In this document: in pieces, positions 7,558-14,586 of the stretch
How the letters are laid out: every line of letters begins with the position of its first letter
Numbering within the stretch: the stretch's first letter is position 1
DNA from: CAADGY01 sp035714225
GTDB lineage: Bacteria > Acidobacteriota > Terriglobia > Bryobacterales > Bryobacteraceae
Assembly (NCBI GenBank): GCA_035714225.1
Contig: DASTMK010000620.1
Span: 1 to 15,893 of the forward strand
Direction: 5' to 3'
Length of the DNA: 15,893 nt
Notes under the pieces: model-generated
The model's database searches: none
What the model was told of the DNA's origin: nothing
Seen by the model: only the letters and a program-made list of their open reading frames with translations
Translations under genes and position numbers: made by a program

Positions 7558-8439
7558 TTAGCGCCGCTTCTTGGTAGCAGCGGGTGCATATGGCACTCCC
7601 AGGCTGTTCAACTGCGTCTTCGACTTGGTCGCCTGCTCGCTCGAAGGCGCCGTCTTGATGAGGGCGCGAAACTCCTGGACCGCGGCATTCCGTTGTCCCA
7701 TTTTCACCAGGGACATTCCTTTCATGTACCGAGCATCCAGAGTCTTGTTGTTCTGCGGATACTTCTCCAGAACCATATCGAACGACTTCAGCGCGGAGTC
7801 GAACTCGCCGCGATTGTACTGAATACTGCCGATATAGAACTGCGCGTTCGGCGCCAGATCCGTGTCGCCGAACCACGCGACATAATCGGTGAACTGCTGA
7901 AGTGCCAGATCGAACCGCCCACCGGACTGGTCCCGCAGCGCATTGCTGTATAGCGCCTCGGCGGACGTGCCCGGTGGAGGTCCCTCCGAGGACGCGCCGG
8001 ACCCCGGGGGAGGAGGAGGACTGGAAAGCACCTTTATCGTACTTCCCAAATCCGTAACCTGCGCCTGCAGCTTACCCATCCGCCCGTTCATGTCCGCGAT
8101 CGTTTCCTTCAGCGCCTGAAATTCCGAAGCCATCTGTTCCAGCCTCGAGTTGAGTCCGGCAACAGGCGCGGCAACCATTTTTTCCTGATCGCGCAACTTG
8201 TCGCGAAGATTACTGTCAAGCACAGCCACGTTGGTGTTGGCTTTGTTCACGTTATCGAGCGTTTGCTGGATCAGCGTGTTTAACGTGGCAAGCTTTTCGT
8301 CGACAGTTCGCTGGAGTGAACGGACGTCGTCCTGCAGGAGCGAAACGTCTCTCTGCAATTGAACCATTTCCTTGCTCGCGCCGAAGACAGGAGCAGAGAC
8401 CGCGAACAATGCAAGTACAAACGGGCAAAAAACTCTCAT
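7558..8439 (-). CDS. cpoB: Tol-Pal system protein CpoB (YbgF)
   Basis: Periplasmic coordinator of the Tol-Pal machine, linking outer-membrane constriction with peptidoglycan synthesis in the E. coli model. The 293 residues comprise a signal peptide (about 1-20, cleavage near VFG-A), a long coiled-coil segment (about 22-138, rich in Leu, Gln, Asp and Lys heptads), a Pro/Gly/Ser linker with PPPPP at 141-145, and a C-terminal block of about three TPR repeats (about 158-282), followed by a basic tail KKRR. This is the YbgF/CpoB order. I chose the ATG at 8439 because GGGGA lies 5 bases upstream and the signal peptide then starts normally. An in-frame TTG at 8451 would add four residues but has no ribosome site. 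It follows pal, as in proteobacterial operons, but after a 125-base spacer with strong hairpins. Confidence 0.92.
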   Translation of the reverse strand: MRVFCPFVLALFAVSAPVFGASKEMVQLQRDVSLLQDDVRSLQRTVDEKLATLNTLIQQTLDNVNKANTNVAVLDSNLRDKLRDQEKMVAAPVAGLNSRLEQMASEFQALKETIADMNGRMGKLQAQVTDLGSTIKVLSSPPPPPGSGASSEGPPPGTSAEALYSNALRDQSGGRFDLALQQFTDYVAWFGDTDLAPNAQFYIGSIQYNRGEFDSALKSFDMVLEKYPQNNKTLDARYMKGMSLVKMGQRNAAVQEFRALIKTAPSSEQATKSKTQLNSLGVPYAPAATKKRR

Positions 8440-8467
8440 CGCATTCCCCAATAAACAACGTCACAAC

Positions 8468-8499
8468 CGGCGCGCCACGGAAACAGCCGTAGCGCGCCG
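8468..8499 (-). other. Strong hairpin in pal-cpoB spacer
   Basis: Inverted repeat CGGCGCGC/GCGCGCCG (8468-8475 and 8492-8499) enclosing ACGG/CCGT (8477-8480 and 8487-8490) around a 6-base loop. The one mismatch (8476/8491) is C-A in plus-strand sense but U-G in minus-strand RNA, so the transcript can form a continuous 13-bp stem. It lies upstream of cpoB in the transcribed direction. The bases after it are only moderately T-rich, so it may be an attenuator or an mRNA stability or processing element rather than a full terminator. Confidence 0.6.
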
Positions 8500-8523
8500 C
8501 TGTGCTTTCCGACAAACGGCGGG

Positions 8524-8537
8524 GACGGCTCGCCGTC
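8524..8537 (-). other. Second short hairpin in pal-cpoB spacer
   Basis: Perfect 6-bp inverted repeat GACGGC/GCCGTC with a 2-base centre, 27 bases past the pal stop on the transcribed strand and just before the 13-bp hairpin. No T-run follows. Its role is unknown; together the two make the pal-cpoB spacer strongly structured. Confidence 0.4.
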
Positions 8538-8564
8538 GGAGCAAGCCGCCCCTGATCGATACCG

Positions 8565-9341
8565 CTATTGGCCGGCGCTAAAATGCACGCGGCGGTTCAT
8601 CTGCCAGCAGGATTCGCTCGACTCCGTGCACTGCGGCCGCTCCTCTCCGTAGCTTACCGTTCTCAGACGGTCACCGGAAAGGCCGAGTTGCTGCAGAAAT
8701 TCCTTGGCGGCACTGGCACGGCGGTCGCCGAGCGCAAGGTTATACTCCGCTGAGCCACGTTCATCGCAGTGCCCCTCCAAGGTTACGGCGGAATCCGCAA
8801 ACTCACCGAAGATAGATCGCAGAGCTTCGGCATTCCTCGTCAGCGTCGCGCGGGCATCTTCACGGATGGCACTCTCGTCGAAGTCGAAGTACACATCCTG
8901 AACTTCAGAAGACAACCGCTCGCTCAATGTCCGTTTCGGTGCCGCCGGTGGAGGAGGAGGCGGTTGCGGAACAGAGACGTTTACCGTGGCACTCGCGGTG
9001 GCGGTACCTCCCGGACCGGTGGCACTCAATGTGTAGGTTGTAGTATTGGTCGGGAATACCTGACGGCTACCCGTGGTTTGAACGGCTCCGACACCGCCGC
9101 TGATGGAAACATCCGTGGCATCCGTGACTTCCCAACGGAGCGTCGCGGATTGGCCCCGCTCGATAGCAGAGGGTTCAGCGGTAAAGTTTTTGATCGTCGG
9201 CCTTGCCGGCGGTTTAGGTTGTTCTTGCGGGGGTGGGGGTGGCGGCGGCGGTGGTGGGGGTGGTGCCTTTTTCTTACATCCAGCCGCAAAAAGCAACAAC
9301 GACAACGCCAAAAGTAAGTATCCAATGTTTCGCTTGCTCAT
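8565..9341 (-). CDS. pal: Peptidoglycan-associated lipoprotein Pal with Ig-like domain
   Basis: Outer-membrane lipoprotein that ties the outer membrane to peptidoglycan and binds TolB. The 258 residues start with a lipoprotein signal and lipobox FAAGC, lipidated Cys22. Next come KKK, a run of 12 prolines (27-38), an Ig-like beta domain (about 47-125, motifs SATLRW and TYTLSATGPGG), a second run of 6 prolines (127-132), and the OmpA/Pal domain (about 148-258). The last has VYFDFDES, GHCDERGSAEYNLALGDRR (190-208) and NRRVHF (249-254), which bind diaminopimelate. Cys238 and Cys245 may pair. Pal in E. coli is about 173 residues with no Ig-like part, so this form is extended. I chose the ATG at 9341: it gives a proper lipoprotein signal and has AGGAGG at 9354-9359, 12 bases away. 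A further in-frame ATG at 9377 would bury the signal. Confidence 0.94.
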   Translation of the reverse strand: MSKRNIGYLLLALSLLLFAAGCKKKAPPPPPPPPPPPPQEQPKPPARPTIKNFTAEPSAIERGQSATLRWEVTDATDVSISGGVGAVQTTGSRQVFPTNTTTYTLSATGPGGTATASATVNVSVPQPPPPPPAAPKRTLSERLSSEVQDVYFDFDESAIREDARATLTRNAEALRSIFGEFADSAVTLEGHCDERGSAEYNLALGDRRASAAKEFLQQLGLSGDRLRTVSYGEERPQCTESSESCWQMNRRVHFSAGQ

Positions 9342-9353
9342 CGTGAACGTTAG

Positions 9354-9359
9354 CCTCCT
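9354..9359 (-). promoter_or_regulatory. Ribosome binding site of pal
   Basis: AGGAGG on the minus strand, 12 bases before the ATG at 9341. The spacing is long but it supports this start over the upstream in-frame ATG at 9377, which has only a weak GGA before it. Confidence 0.55.
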
Positions 9360-9399
9360 GAAAACTCGTGATCGCATGTTTTATTCCGGCTGCATCGCG

Positions 9400-9417
9400 G
9401 CCCCCGTCGCAGGGGGC
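9400..9417 (-). other. Hairpin in tolB-pal spacer
   Basis: Perfect 6-bp stem GCCCCC/GGGGGC with a 6-base loop in the 112-base gap between tolB and pal. It lacks a downstream T-run on the transcribed strand, so attenuation or mRNA processing is more likely than full termination. Confidence 0.5.
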
Positions 9418-9436
9418 GCCGATTGCAGGAAAACTG

Positions 9437-9442
9437 ATTATA
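9437..9442 (-). promoter_or_regulatory. Possible -10 box of an internal pal promoter
   Basis: A perfect TATAAT on the minus strand in the AT-rich stretch just after the tolB stop, about 95 bases before the pal ATG. No good -35 hexamer lies 16-18 bases upstream, so this is only a candidate for separate pal expression. Confidence 0.3.
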
Positions 9443-9453
9443 TTATCTTTTCT

Positions 9454-10833
9454 TTATTGTGCACTCCACACGGGCTTCTCGTTCCGCCCCTGGGAAGTGA
9501 GCCGTTGCAACTGCGTGCCATCGGCCAGCATGGTCCAGATCTGCGCCGAACCACTGCGGTTGGACGAAAAGACGATGTGCCTGCCGTCAGGCGCCCAGGT
9601 GGGGTTTTCATTGCGTCCCACTCCGTGCGTCAACTGCACAAACTGCCGGGTAGCCACATCCATCACAAACACGTTGAAGTTGCCGGGCTCGTAACCTCTT
9701 GTCCAAGAGAAGGCGATGTGCTGGCCGTCGGGGCTCCAGGCCGGATTCACCGCATGGCCCTCTCCCGTCGTCAATCGCGTCACATCGGCTCCATCTATAT
9801 TCATTCTATATATTTGTGGCACGCCGGACCGGCCGGAGACAAAAACAATTTCCGAGGCGTTTTTGGGATTTACCTTAGGTTCTACCTCAATTGCCCGTAC
9901 AGAGGAGATCCGGCGGAAACCGCTGCCGTCGGTGTTCGCGATGAAAATCTGCGAGATGCCTGTGGCCGTCGAGGAGTACAGGATCTGATTTCCATCCGGC
10001 GTAAAGCTCGGAAAGGCATTCAGCGACGCGCGCTGGTTGTAAAACGGCAGCCTGTTGCGGCTGGCGGTGGAGAATATTGTAATCTGCGGTGTGCCGCGCG
10101 CAAATGTAGTGAAGGCGATCTTCGAGCCGTCGGGCGACGCACCCGGCATTGTGCTGATGGACTTGAAGAACGTAAGCTGCGACTGGTTTCCACCGTCGTG
10201 GTCCATCGACCAGATCTCTTTATGCCCGGTGCGATCGGAAACGAAATAAATCTTAGACCCGAGCAGCGCTTTTATCCCGAATTGTCCAAGAATATCCGCT
10301 GCAAATTCGTGAGCTACTTTTCGTGCGCCGGCCTCATCCAACCCGCCGAGATAGATTTTGCCCAGCACCTGCGCGGCCTGCGCCGTGGTTTGGTTGACGT
10401 TGTACAGCCAGCCGAAGAGCGCAAGTTGCTCTCCCTGCGCCGCGGCATAGCCGAATGCCATGTAATTCGCATTCACGGGAGGGCCCGCCCAGTCCTGCAT
10501 TCTGAGGCCCCGCTGCGACGACTCGGAGGTGCCGGAAGGGAGCGGCGACAAAAAATCTTTCGGCTGCTGCGGCACTCGAAGCGGGTACATGCTCTTCGAG
10601 GCCATGCGAAAGACGCCTGATTTTTCGAGATCGTCCCATAGCGTCTGGTTGAAGGCGCCCATATATTGCTGCGCCTCGCCAGAGGCACGGAAATCGGGCA
10701 CGGCGATCACCGGACGCTCGCCCTTCGTAATCTTGATCAGAATGTCGCTTTGCTGAGCGACAAGGCCCAGCGCAGCGGACAAGCCCAGGAACGCGGCCGT
10801 GCCGGACAACGCTGCGAGTCTTTTCTTTGTCAT
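9454..10833 (-). CDS. tolB: Tol-Pal system beta-propeller protein TolB
   Basis: Periplasmic TolB of 459 residues, which passes between TolA and Pal. A signal peptide occupies about 1-26 (cleavage near VA-QQ). The N-terminal alpha/beta domain is at about 31-190, with PVIAVPDF and the GxYLGGLDEAG-like segment. A propeller domain follows at about 192-459, made of repeated blades with SPDG-type turns: ASPDGSKIAF (232-241), FTPDGNQILY (277-286), WSPDGQHIAF (366-375) and WAPDGRHIVF (413-422). The usual length is 430-450. The start overlaps the stop of the preceding TolA-like gene (ATGA at 10830-10833), so the two are translationally coupled. Some 112 bases separate it from pal. Confidence 0.96.
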   Translation of the reverse strand: MTKKRLAALSGTAAFLGLSAALGLVAQQSDILIKITKGERPVIAVPDFRASGEAQQYMGAFNQTLWDDLEKSGVFRMASKSMYPLRVPQQPKDFLSPLPSGTSESSQRGLRMQDWAGPPVNANYMAFGYAAAQGEQLALFGWLYNVNQTTAQAAQVLGKIYLGGLDEAGARKVAHEFAADILGQFGIKALLGSKIYFVSDRTGHKEIWSMDHDGGNQSQLTFFKSISTMPGASPDGSKIAFTTFARGTPQITIFSTASRNRLPFYNQRASLNAFPSFTPDGNQILYSSTATGISQIFIANTDGSGFRRISSVRAIEVEPKVNPKNASEIVFVSGRSGVPQIYRMNIDGADVTRLTTGEGHAVNPAWSPDGQHIAFSWTRGYEPGNFNVFVMDVATRQFVQLTHGVGRNENPTWAPDGRHIVFSSNRSGSAQIWTMLADGTQLQRLTSQGRNEKPVWSAQ

Positions 10834-11621
10834 CGCTTTAACTGAAACCAGATCTCCACTGCCGCCACGTTTCGCTCGAAGCCGGGCGGCAGCGGTTGAA
10901 ACGGAGCGGCTTCCAGGATGGCCCGCTGAGCCGACATGTCCAGTTGATAATTACCGCTGCGCTGCAGCAGCCTGACATTTCGGACCGATCCGTCGCGCAG
11001 AATATCGAAGGTGACGATCACCGGCGGAGCGGTCTGCAACCGGGCGTCGACATCGGCCGTCCGCCAAGTGCGCGCTATTTTTTCGCGGAGCAACTGATCG
11101 TACCAGCCAAACCGCGTGCCAAGCGAACCGCCGGGGCCGCCGACACTGCCCCCGCCGCCCACCGAACCGAACATGGGGGAAGAGGCCGCCTGCCCGGACT
11201 GGCTGTATAACTGGCCCTTCTGTTCCTCCTGCTTGCTCCGGTATTGCTGGCGGCTGGCCGCGATTTCGGATTGCTTTCGCGGCAGGCGCTTGGTCTTGAT
11301 GGGAATGGCGTCCGGCTCGGGAGGCGGCGGCTGCCGTTGCTGCGCTGTGGGTTTTGGCGGAGGAGCCGGCACCAGCGATTCCGTGTCGTTTGCTACAGGA
11401 TTCACGACCCCACCGCGCGAGGGCACGTTAATCTGGCTGACCGGCGTGACGATAACGGACCCGCCGCCCGCGTTGGGCGAACCGAACTGTTCGCGGCCGC
11501 GGCTATCGACCCACGTATAAGCCACCAGCGAGGAAAAGACGGCAACATGCAGCAGCACAGAACCCGCCAGCGGTCTCCGCAAAGACTCGCGTTCGTCCAG
11601 GATGTCTGCATGTCCCGTCAT
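10830..11621 (-). CDS. tolA: TolA-like energy transducer with TonB C-terminal domain
   Basis: Inner-membrane-anchored periplasmic arm linking the TolQR motor to TolB/Pal. The 263 residues hold a single N-terminal membrane helix (about 18-37) with Ser21-x3-His25, the Ser/His pair that TolA and TonB use to contact TolQ/ExbB. Then come a Pro/Lys-rich linker (about 84-116, PPPKP and QPPPPEP), a charged Gln/Lys part (116-137), a Gly-rich stretch (152-168), and a TonB/TolA C-terminal domain (about 170-263, with VIVTFDILRDGSV and a terminal VEIWFQLKR). E. coli TolA is about 421 residues with a long Ala/Lys helix that is absent here, so this looks structurally nearer to TonB. Its place between tolR and tolB supports the TolA role. 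It begins 10 bases after tolR; AAGGAA is close to the ATG. Confidence 0.88.
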   Translation of the reverse strand: MTGHADILDERESLRRPLAGSVLLHVAVFSSLVAYTWVDSRGREQFGSPNAGGGSVIVTPVSQINVPSRGGVVNPVANDTESLVPAPPPKPTAQQRQPPPPEPDAIPIKTKRLPRKQSEIAASRQQYRSKQEEQKGQLYSQSGQAASSPMFGSVGGGGSVGGPGGSLGTRFGWYDQLLREKIARTWRTADVDARLQTAPPVIVTFDILRDGSVRNVRLLQRSGNYQLDMSAQRAILEAAPFQPLPPGFERNVAAVEIWFQLKR

Positions 11622-11631
11622 TTCCTTCCCG

Positions 11632-12081
11632 CTACTTCCGGCGCTTCCCGCTCTCTTCGTCCGACTGGGTCAACACCCGCACTTCAAGTTTTGCCAGGCC
11701 CAGTTCACTGATCACCTGCGCAATAGGGTCCCAAACGGCGCCCCGGTCCGCGCGCACGTATACGGCATTCATGCCGGGAAACTGCTGGCGTATCGCGCCG
11801 CCGAGGTCGTTGATATTCATCAGCTTGTCATTGAGGTAGAGGTTGCCGTTCTGAGTAACCGTGACAACCGGCAGCTCCTCCGCGCTGTCCCTGGTCTGAC
11901 GCACCTTCGGTACATCCACCTCCAGGCCAAACTCCATGACGTGCGCTGTAAGCATGAAAATGATGAGCAGCACGAGAACGACGTCCACCAGCGGGACGAC
12001 GTTCATTTCCGAAAGCGTTCCCTGCGTCCGGAACCTTTGGCGCCGCGAAGGCCAGCCGCCGCCGTTCACCGAAATCGCCAT
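11632..12081 (-). CDS. tolR: Tol-Pal system protein TolR (ExbD family)
   Basis: Proton-channel subunit of the Tol motor, 149 residues (TolR is usually about 140). It has a short cytoplasmic N-terminus rich in Arg, then one membrane helix (about 27-46) with the essential proton-carrying Asp33 in MNVVPLVDVVLVLLIIFM, and a periplasmic domain with the ExbD/TolR fold (about 50-135). Conserved Asp in this helix is Asp23 in E. coli TolR and Asp25 in ExbD. The basic tail SGKRRK is an extra. The gene begins 4 bases after the tolQ stop, with a GGGGAG ribosome site inside the tolQ end. ExbD is the alternative name for such proteins; the tolB/pal context favours TolR. Confidence 0.95.
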   Translation of the reverse strand: MAISVNGGGWPSRRQRFRTQGTLSEMNVVPLVDVVLVLLIIFMLTAHVMEFGLEVDVPKVRQTRDSAEELPVVTVTQNGNLYLNDKLMNINDLGGAIRQQFPGMNAVYVRADRGAVWDPIAQVISELGLAKLEVRVLTQSDEESGKRRK

Positions 12082-12085
12082 GGAG

Positions 12086-12736
12086 CTACTCCCCCGACAC
12101 CCGCTCCGCGAAGTTGACGAATTCGAGCGAAAAGTCTTCCATGCGGTTCGCCATCTCCCGGATTACATGCCCGAAATGGTTGTAGAACACCGCGGCGGGA
12201 ATAGCAGCCGCCAGGCCCATCGCGGTAGCCACCAGCGCGTGTGCAATGCCGGGCGCGACCGCGCGCAAACTGGCGCTTCCCGCCAACCCGAGCGCCTGGA
12301 AAGCGTCGATGATTCCCCAGACCGTGCCGAACAGTCCGATGAACGGAGACACGGTAGCCGCGGTCGCCAGCCAACTCATGTTCCGCTCCAACTTCGTCAG
12401 TTCCTCACTGATGCCAAGCTGGAGGCTACGCTCCACCGCGGCCAGATTCCGCAGCGCACCGCGCGATTTCACCTGGCGCTCGTACTCCTCGTAGCCGAAG
12501 TCGAATACGGCTACCAGGGGCGAAACGGGGAACTGCTCGCTTGCCAGGGCGACCTGATCGAGGCCATTCGACTTACGAAACGCGCGGAGAAAACGCACAT
12601 TGGCCGTCCTGGCCTGCCGGAACATATTCCATTTGGAAAATATGATGGCCCAGGACAAAACGGAAACAATCAGCAGTATGGAGAGCACGGCGATGGGGAT
12701 CGGTTGCGTGGTTTTGACCAGATCCCAGATGCTCAC
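12086..12736 (-). CDS. tolQ: Tol-Pal system protein TolQ (MotA/TolQ/ExbB family)
   Basis: Inner-membrane proton-motor subunit with three membrane helices (about 14-34, 120-145 and 163-187) and a large cytoplasmic loop (35-119). The conserved Thr138 (in FGTVWGI) and Thr171 (ATAMGLAAAIP) are 33 residues apart, as in TolQ (145/178) and ExbB (148/181). From the GTG at 12736 the protein has 216 residues. This GTG has no ribosome site, however. A strong AGGAG (12774-12778) sits 7 bases before an in-frame CTG at 12764-12766 that would add ten residues ending YLQ, so I suspect the true start is there. First gene of the tol operon, divergent from recN. Confidence 0.94.
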   Translation of the reverse strand: MSIWDLVKTTQPIPIAVLSILLIVSVLSWAIIFSKWNMFRQARTANVRFLRAFRKSNGLDQVALASEQFPVSPLVAVFDFGYEEYERQVKSRGALRNLAAVERSLQLGISEELTKLERNMSWLATAATVSPFIGLFGTVWGIIDAFQALGLAGSASLRAVAPGIAHALVATAMGLAAAIPAAVFYNHFGHVIREMANRMEDFSLEFVNFAERVSGE

Positions 12737-12773
12737 CTGGAGATACAGTGCGAGAGCCGGGGGCAGTGTTGGA

Positions 12774-12778
12774 CTCCT
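12774..12778 (-). promoter_or_regulatory. Shine-Dalgarno of tolQ pointing to CTG start
   Basis: AGGAG within AAAGGAGT, 7 bases before a CTG at 12764-12766 that is in frame with tolQ. Between this site and the GTG at 12736 there is no in-frame ATG, GTG or TTG, so the CTG is the only start at good spacing. Confidence 0.55.
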
Positions 12779-12794
12779 TTCACCCTAAGTATTT

Positions 12795-12800
12795 ATCATA
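12795..12800 (-). promoter_or_regulatory. Candidate -10 box of the tol operon
   Basis: TATGAT on the minus strand; a start of transcription near 12788 would leave a leader of about 20 bases with the tolQ ribosome site inside. No good -35 hexamer is visible, but an AT-rich block lies at about -36 to -67. Confidence 0.35.
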
Positions 12801-12823
12801 TCCGACACGCCTTCCGCCGCACT

Positions 12824-12855
12824 AAAAAACAGATTGAGCATTTTTTGTTTTTTTG
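12824..12855. promoter_or_regulatory. AT-rich block between divergent tolQ and recN promoters
   Basis: Runs of A and T in an otherwise GC-rich gap. It lies at about -40 to -71 from the presumed recN start (near 12895) and -36 to -67 from the presumed tolQ start (near 12788), where UP elements sit. No LexA-like inverted repeat was recognised. Confidence 0.35.
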
Positions 12856-12882
12856 TGCCGGGTGCGGGGGGCCGCGCCGGTC

Positions 12883-12888
12883 TATAAT
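12883..12888 (+). promoter_or_regulatory. recN -10 box, possibly leaderless
   Basis: A perfect TATAAT ending 8 bases before the recN ATG. Usual spacing puts the first transcribed base at about 12895, one or two bases before the ATG at 12897. No ribosome site precedes that ATG. No -35 match is seen at 16-18 bases. Confidence 0.5.
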
Positions 12889-12896
12889 GACCACGA

Positions 12897-14576
12897 ATGC
12901 TGGTTGAGCTGCTGGTGGAAAACTACGCCGTTATCGAACGCGCCCGCATTCGCTTCCACCGCGGCCTGAATCTGCTGACGGGGGAGACCGGGAGCGGGAA
13001 GTCCATTGTTGTGGACGCGCTGGGCTTGTTATTTGGCGGGCGCGCTTCCGCCGAGTCCGTGCGTTCGGGAGCGGATCGCGCCCGGATTTCGGGACTGTTC
13101 GAAATCCCGGAGGAGCCTGGCATCCGCCGCCTGCTCGAAGAGGCGGGGCTTGAGCCCGAAGATGGAGAACTGCTGCTCGAGCGGGAGATTCTGAGCAGCG
13201 GCAAATCGCGGGCGTTCGCCGCCAGCAAGCCGGTAACGGTGGCCCTGCTTCGCGATCTGGCCGTTTTCCTCGGCGACATCCACGGCCAGCACGACCAGCA
13301 GTTATTGTTCTCGCCCGAAGCCCAACTGAACATCGTCGATCAGGCAGCGGACAACGCCGGACTCGTCGCGCGCACGGCCGCCGTCTATCGGGAATGGCGC
13401 ACTTGCGCGCGTGAACTGGCGGAACTGGAACGTTCCGGGCAGGAGCGGCTGCGGCTCACCGACCTGTGGAACTTTCAGCGGCGCGAGATTGAAGCGGCGG
13501 CGGTCCGGCCCGGTGAAGATGCCGAACTCGAACAGGAACGCCGCGTCCTGCAAAACGTTGGAAGGCTACAGGAGAACGTCACCATCGCTTATTCGCTGCT
13601 CTACGATTCTCCGGATTCCGCGGCGGCGCAACTGAAGCAGGCCGCGCGGCGGCTGGAGGAATTGCACCGCATCGACCAGACCTTCGGCGAACTGCTGGAA
13701 GCCCTGAAACCGGCGGCGATCGCGCTCGAAGAGACGTCGCACACCCTGCGCGGCTATCTCTCGCACCTCGAAGCGGATCCCGCGCGTCTGGAGCAGGTGG
13801 AGTCGCGGCTTGCCCTGCTCGAAGGATTAAAGAGGAAGTATGGCTCGACTCTGGAGGAGGTTCTCGCGTTCCTCGAAACCGTTCGCGGCCATTTGGACGC
13901 CGTTGAACACTCCGGCGAACGCGCCGAAGCGATCCGGGTCAAACAACAGGAGCGGGCATGCGCTTACGAGCAGCTAGCGCGCCAGCTTTCAGACAGCCGG
14001 AAACGCGCGGCACGCACGCTGGAGCGGCAAGTGGAGGCCGAGCTGAAATCCCTTGCCATGGAGCGCACCGTTTTCCGCGTTCAGTTTGAGCAGACATCCT
14101 GGGCGGAAACAGGCACGGACCGTGCCGGCTTCCTTGTTTCCCCAAACGTGGGGGAGGAACCGAAACCGCTCGACAAAATCGCTTCGGGCGGTGAAATTTC
14201 GAGAATAGCCCTGGCGCTGAAGACCTGCATCGCGCCCTCTGTCCATGCGAACGGCCCTCAGCGGACGCTGGTTTTCGATGAAGTGGACGCGGGGGTCGGC
14301 GGGCGGGCCGCTGAAACGGTGGGACGGCGGCTGAAGCGCATTGCCGCGCAAAATCAGGTACTGTGCGTAACACACCTGCCGCAAATCGCGAGCTTCGCGG
14401 ATCACCACTATGTTGTGGAGAAGCGCGAGGTCAAAGGAAGAACCGTGGCTGAAATCGAAGAGATCACCGCGGACGCGCGAACCCGGGAGATCGGCCGCAT
14501 GCTGTCGGGCGAGCGGCTGACGCCGGAGGCGCTGAAACACGCGGAACAACTCATCCGGCTGGGTGCAGAGAAGTAA
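12897..14576 (+). CDS. recN: DNA repair protein RecN
   Basis: SMC-like ATPase of double-strand break repair, 559 residues, close to the usual 550-560. Walker A GETGSGKS is at 29-36; GQHDQQLL, diagnostic of RecN, is at 130-137; a coiled-coil region fills about 155-390; the signature ASGGEISRIALAL is at 429-441, Walker B TLVFDE at 457-462, and His493 in VTHLPQIA. The N-terminus MLVELLVENYAVIE fits the family start, so the ATG at 12897 is right even though no ribosome site precedes it. The gene is opposite in direction to everything else here, starting 130 bases from the tolQ CTG and ending 10 bases from the metallopeptidase stop. No terminator fits between the convergent stops. Confidence 0.97.
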   Translation: MLVELLVENYAVIERARIRFHRGLNLLTGETGSGKSIVVDALGLLFGGRASAESVRSGADRARISGLFEIPEEPGIRRLLEEAGLEPEDGELLLEREILSSGKSRAFAASKPVTVALLRDLAVFLGDIHGQHDQQLLFSPEAQLNIVDQAADNAGLVARTAAVYREWRTCARELAELERSGQERLRLTDLWNFQRREIEAAAVRPGEDAELEQERRVLQNVGRLQENVTIAYSLLYDSPDSAAAQLKQAARRLEELHRIDQTFGELLEALKPAAIALEETSHTLRGYLSHLEADPARLEQVESRLALLEGLKRKYGSTLEEVLAFLETVRGHLDAVEHSGERAEAIRVKQQERACAYEQLARQLSDSRKRAARTLERQVEAELKSLAMERTVFRVQFEQTSWAETGTDRAGFLVSPNVGEEPKPLDKIASGGEISRIALALKTCIAPSVHANGPQRTLVFDEVDAGVGGRAAETVGRRLKRIAAQNQVLCVTHLPQIASFADHHYVVEKREVKGRTVAEIEEITADARTREIGRMLSGERLTPEALKHAEQLIRLGAEK

Positions 14577-14586
14577 ACACTGCTCC

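Noticed and set aside
9103..10620. A 505-codon plus-strand open frame across pal and tolB
   Set aside because: It is antisense to two well-identified genes, shows no recognisable domain, and has low-complexity Gly runs that mirror the poly-proline codons of Pal. High GC easily leaves such frames open.
11936..12907. A 323-codon plus-strand open frame over tolR and tolQ
   Set aside because: Antisense to two conserved genes and to their promoter region, with no domain features.
12887..12907. A tiny ATG frame of six codons overlapping the recN start
   Set aside because: It would lie before or at the predicted transcription start and has no ribosome site.
14577..14586. A terminator between recN and the metallopeptidase gene
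   Set aside because: Only 10 bases separate the two stops and they hold no inverted repeat.
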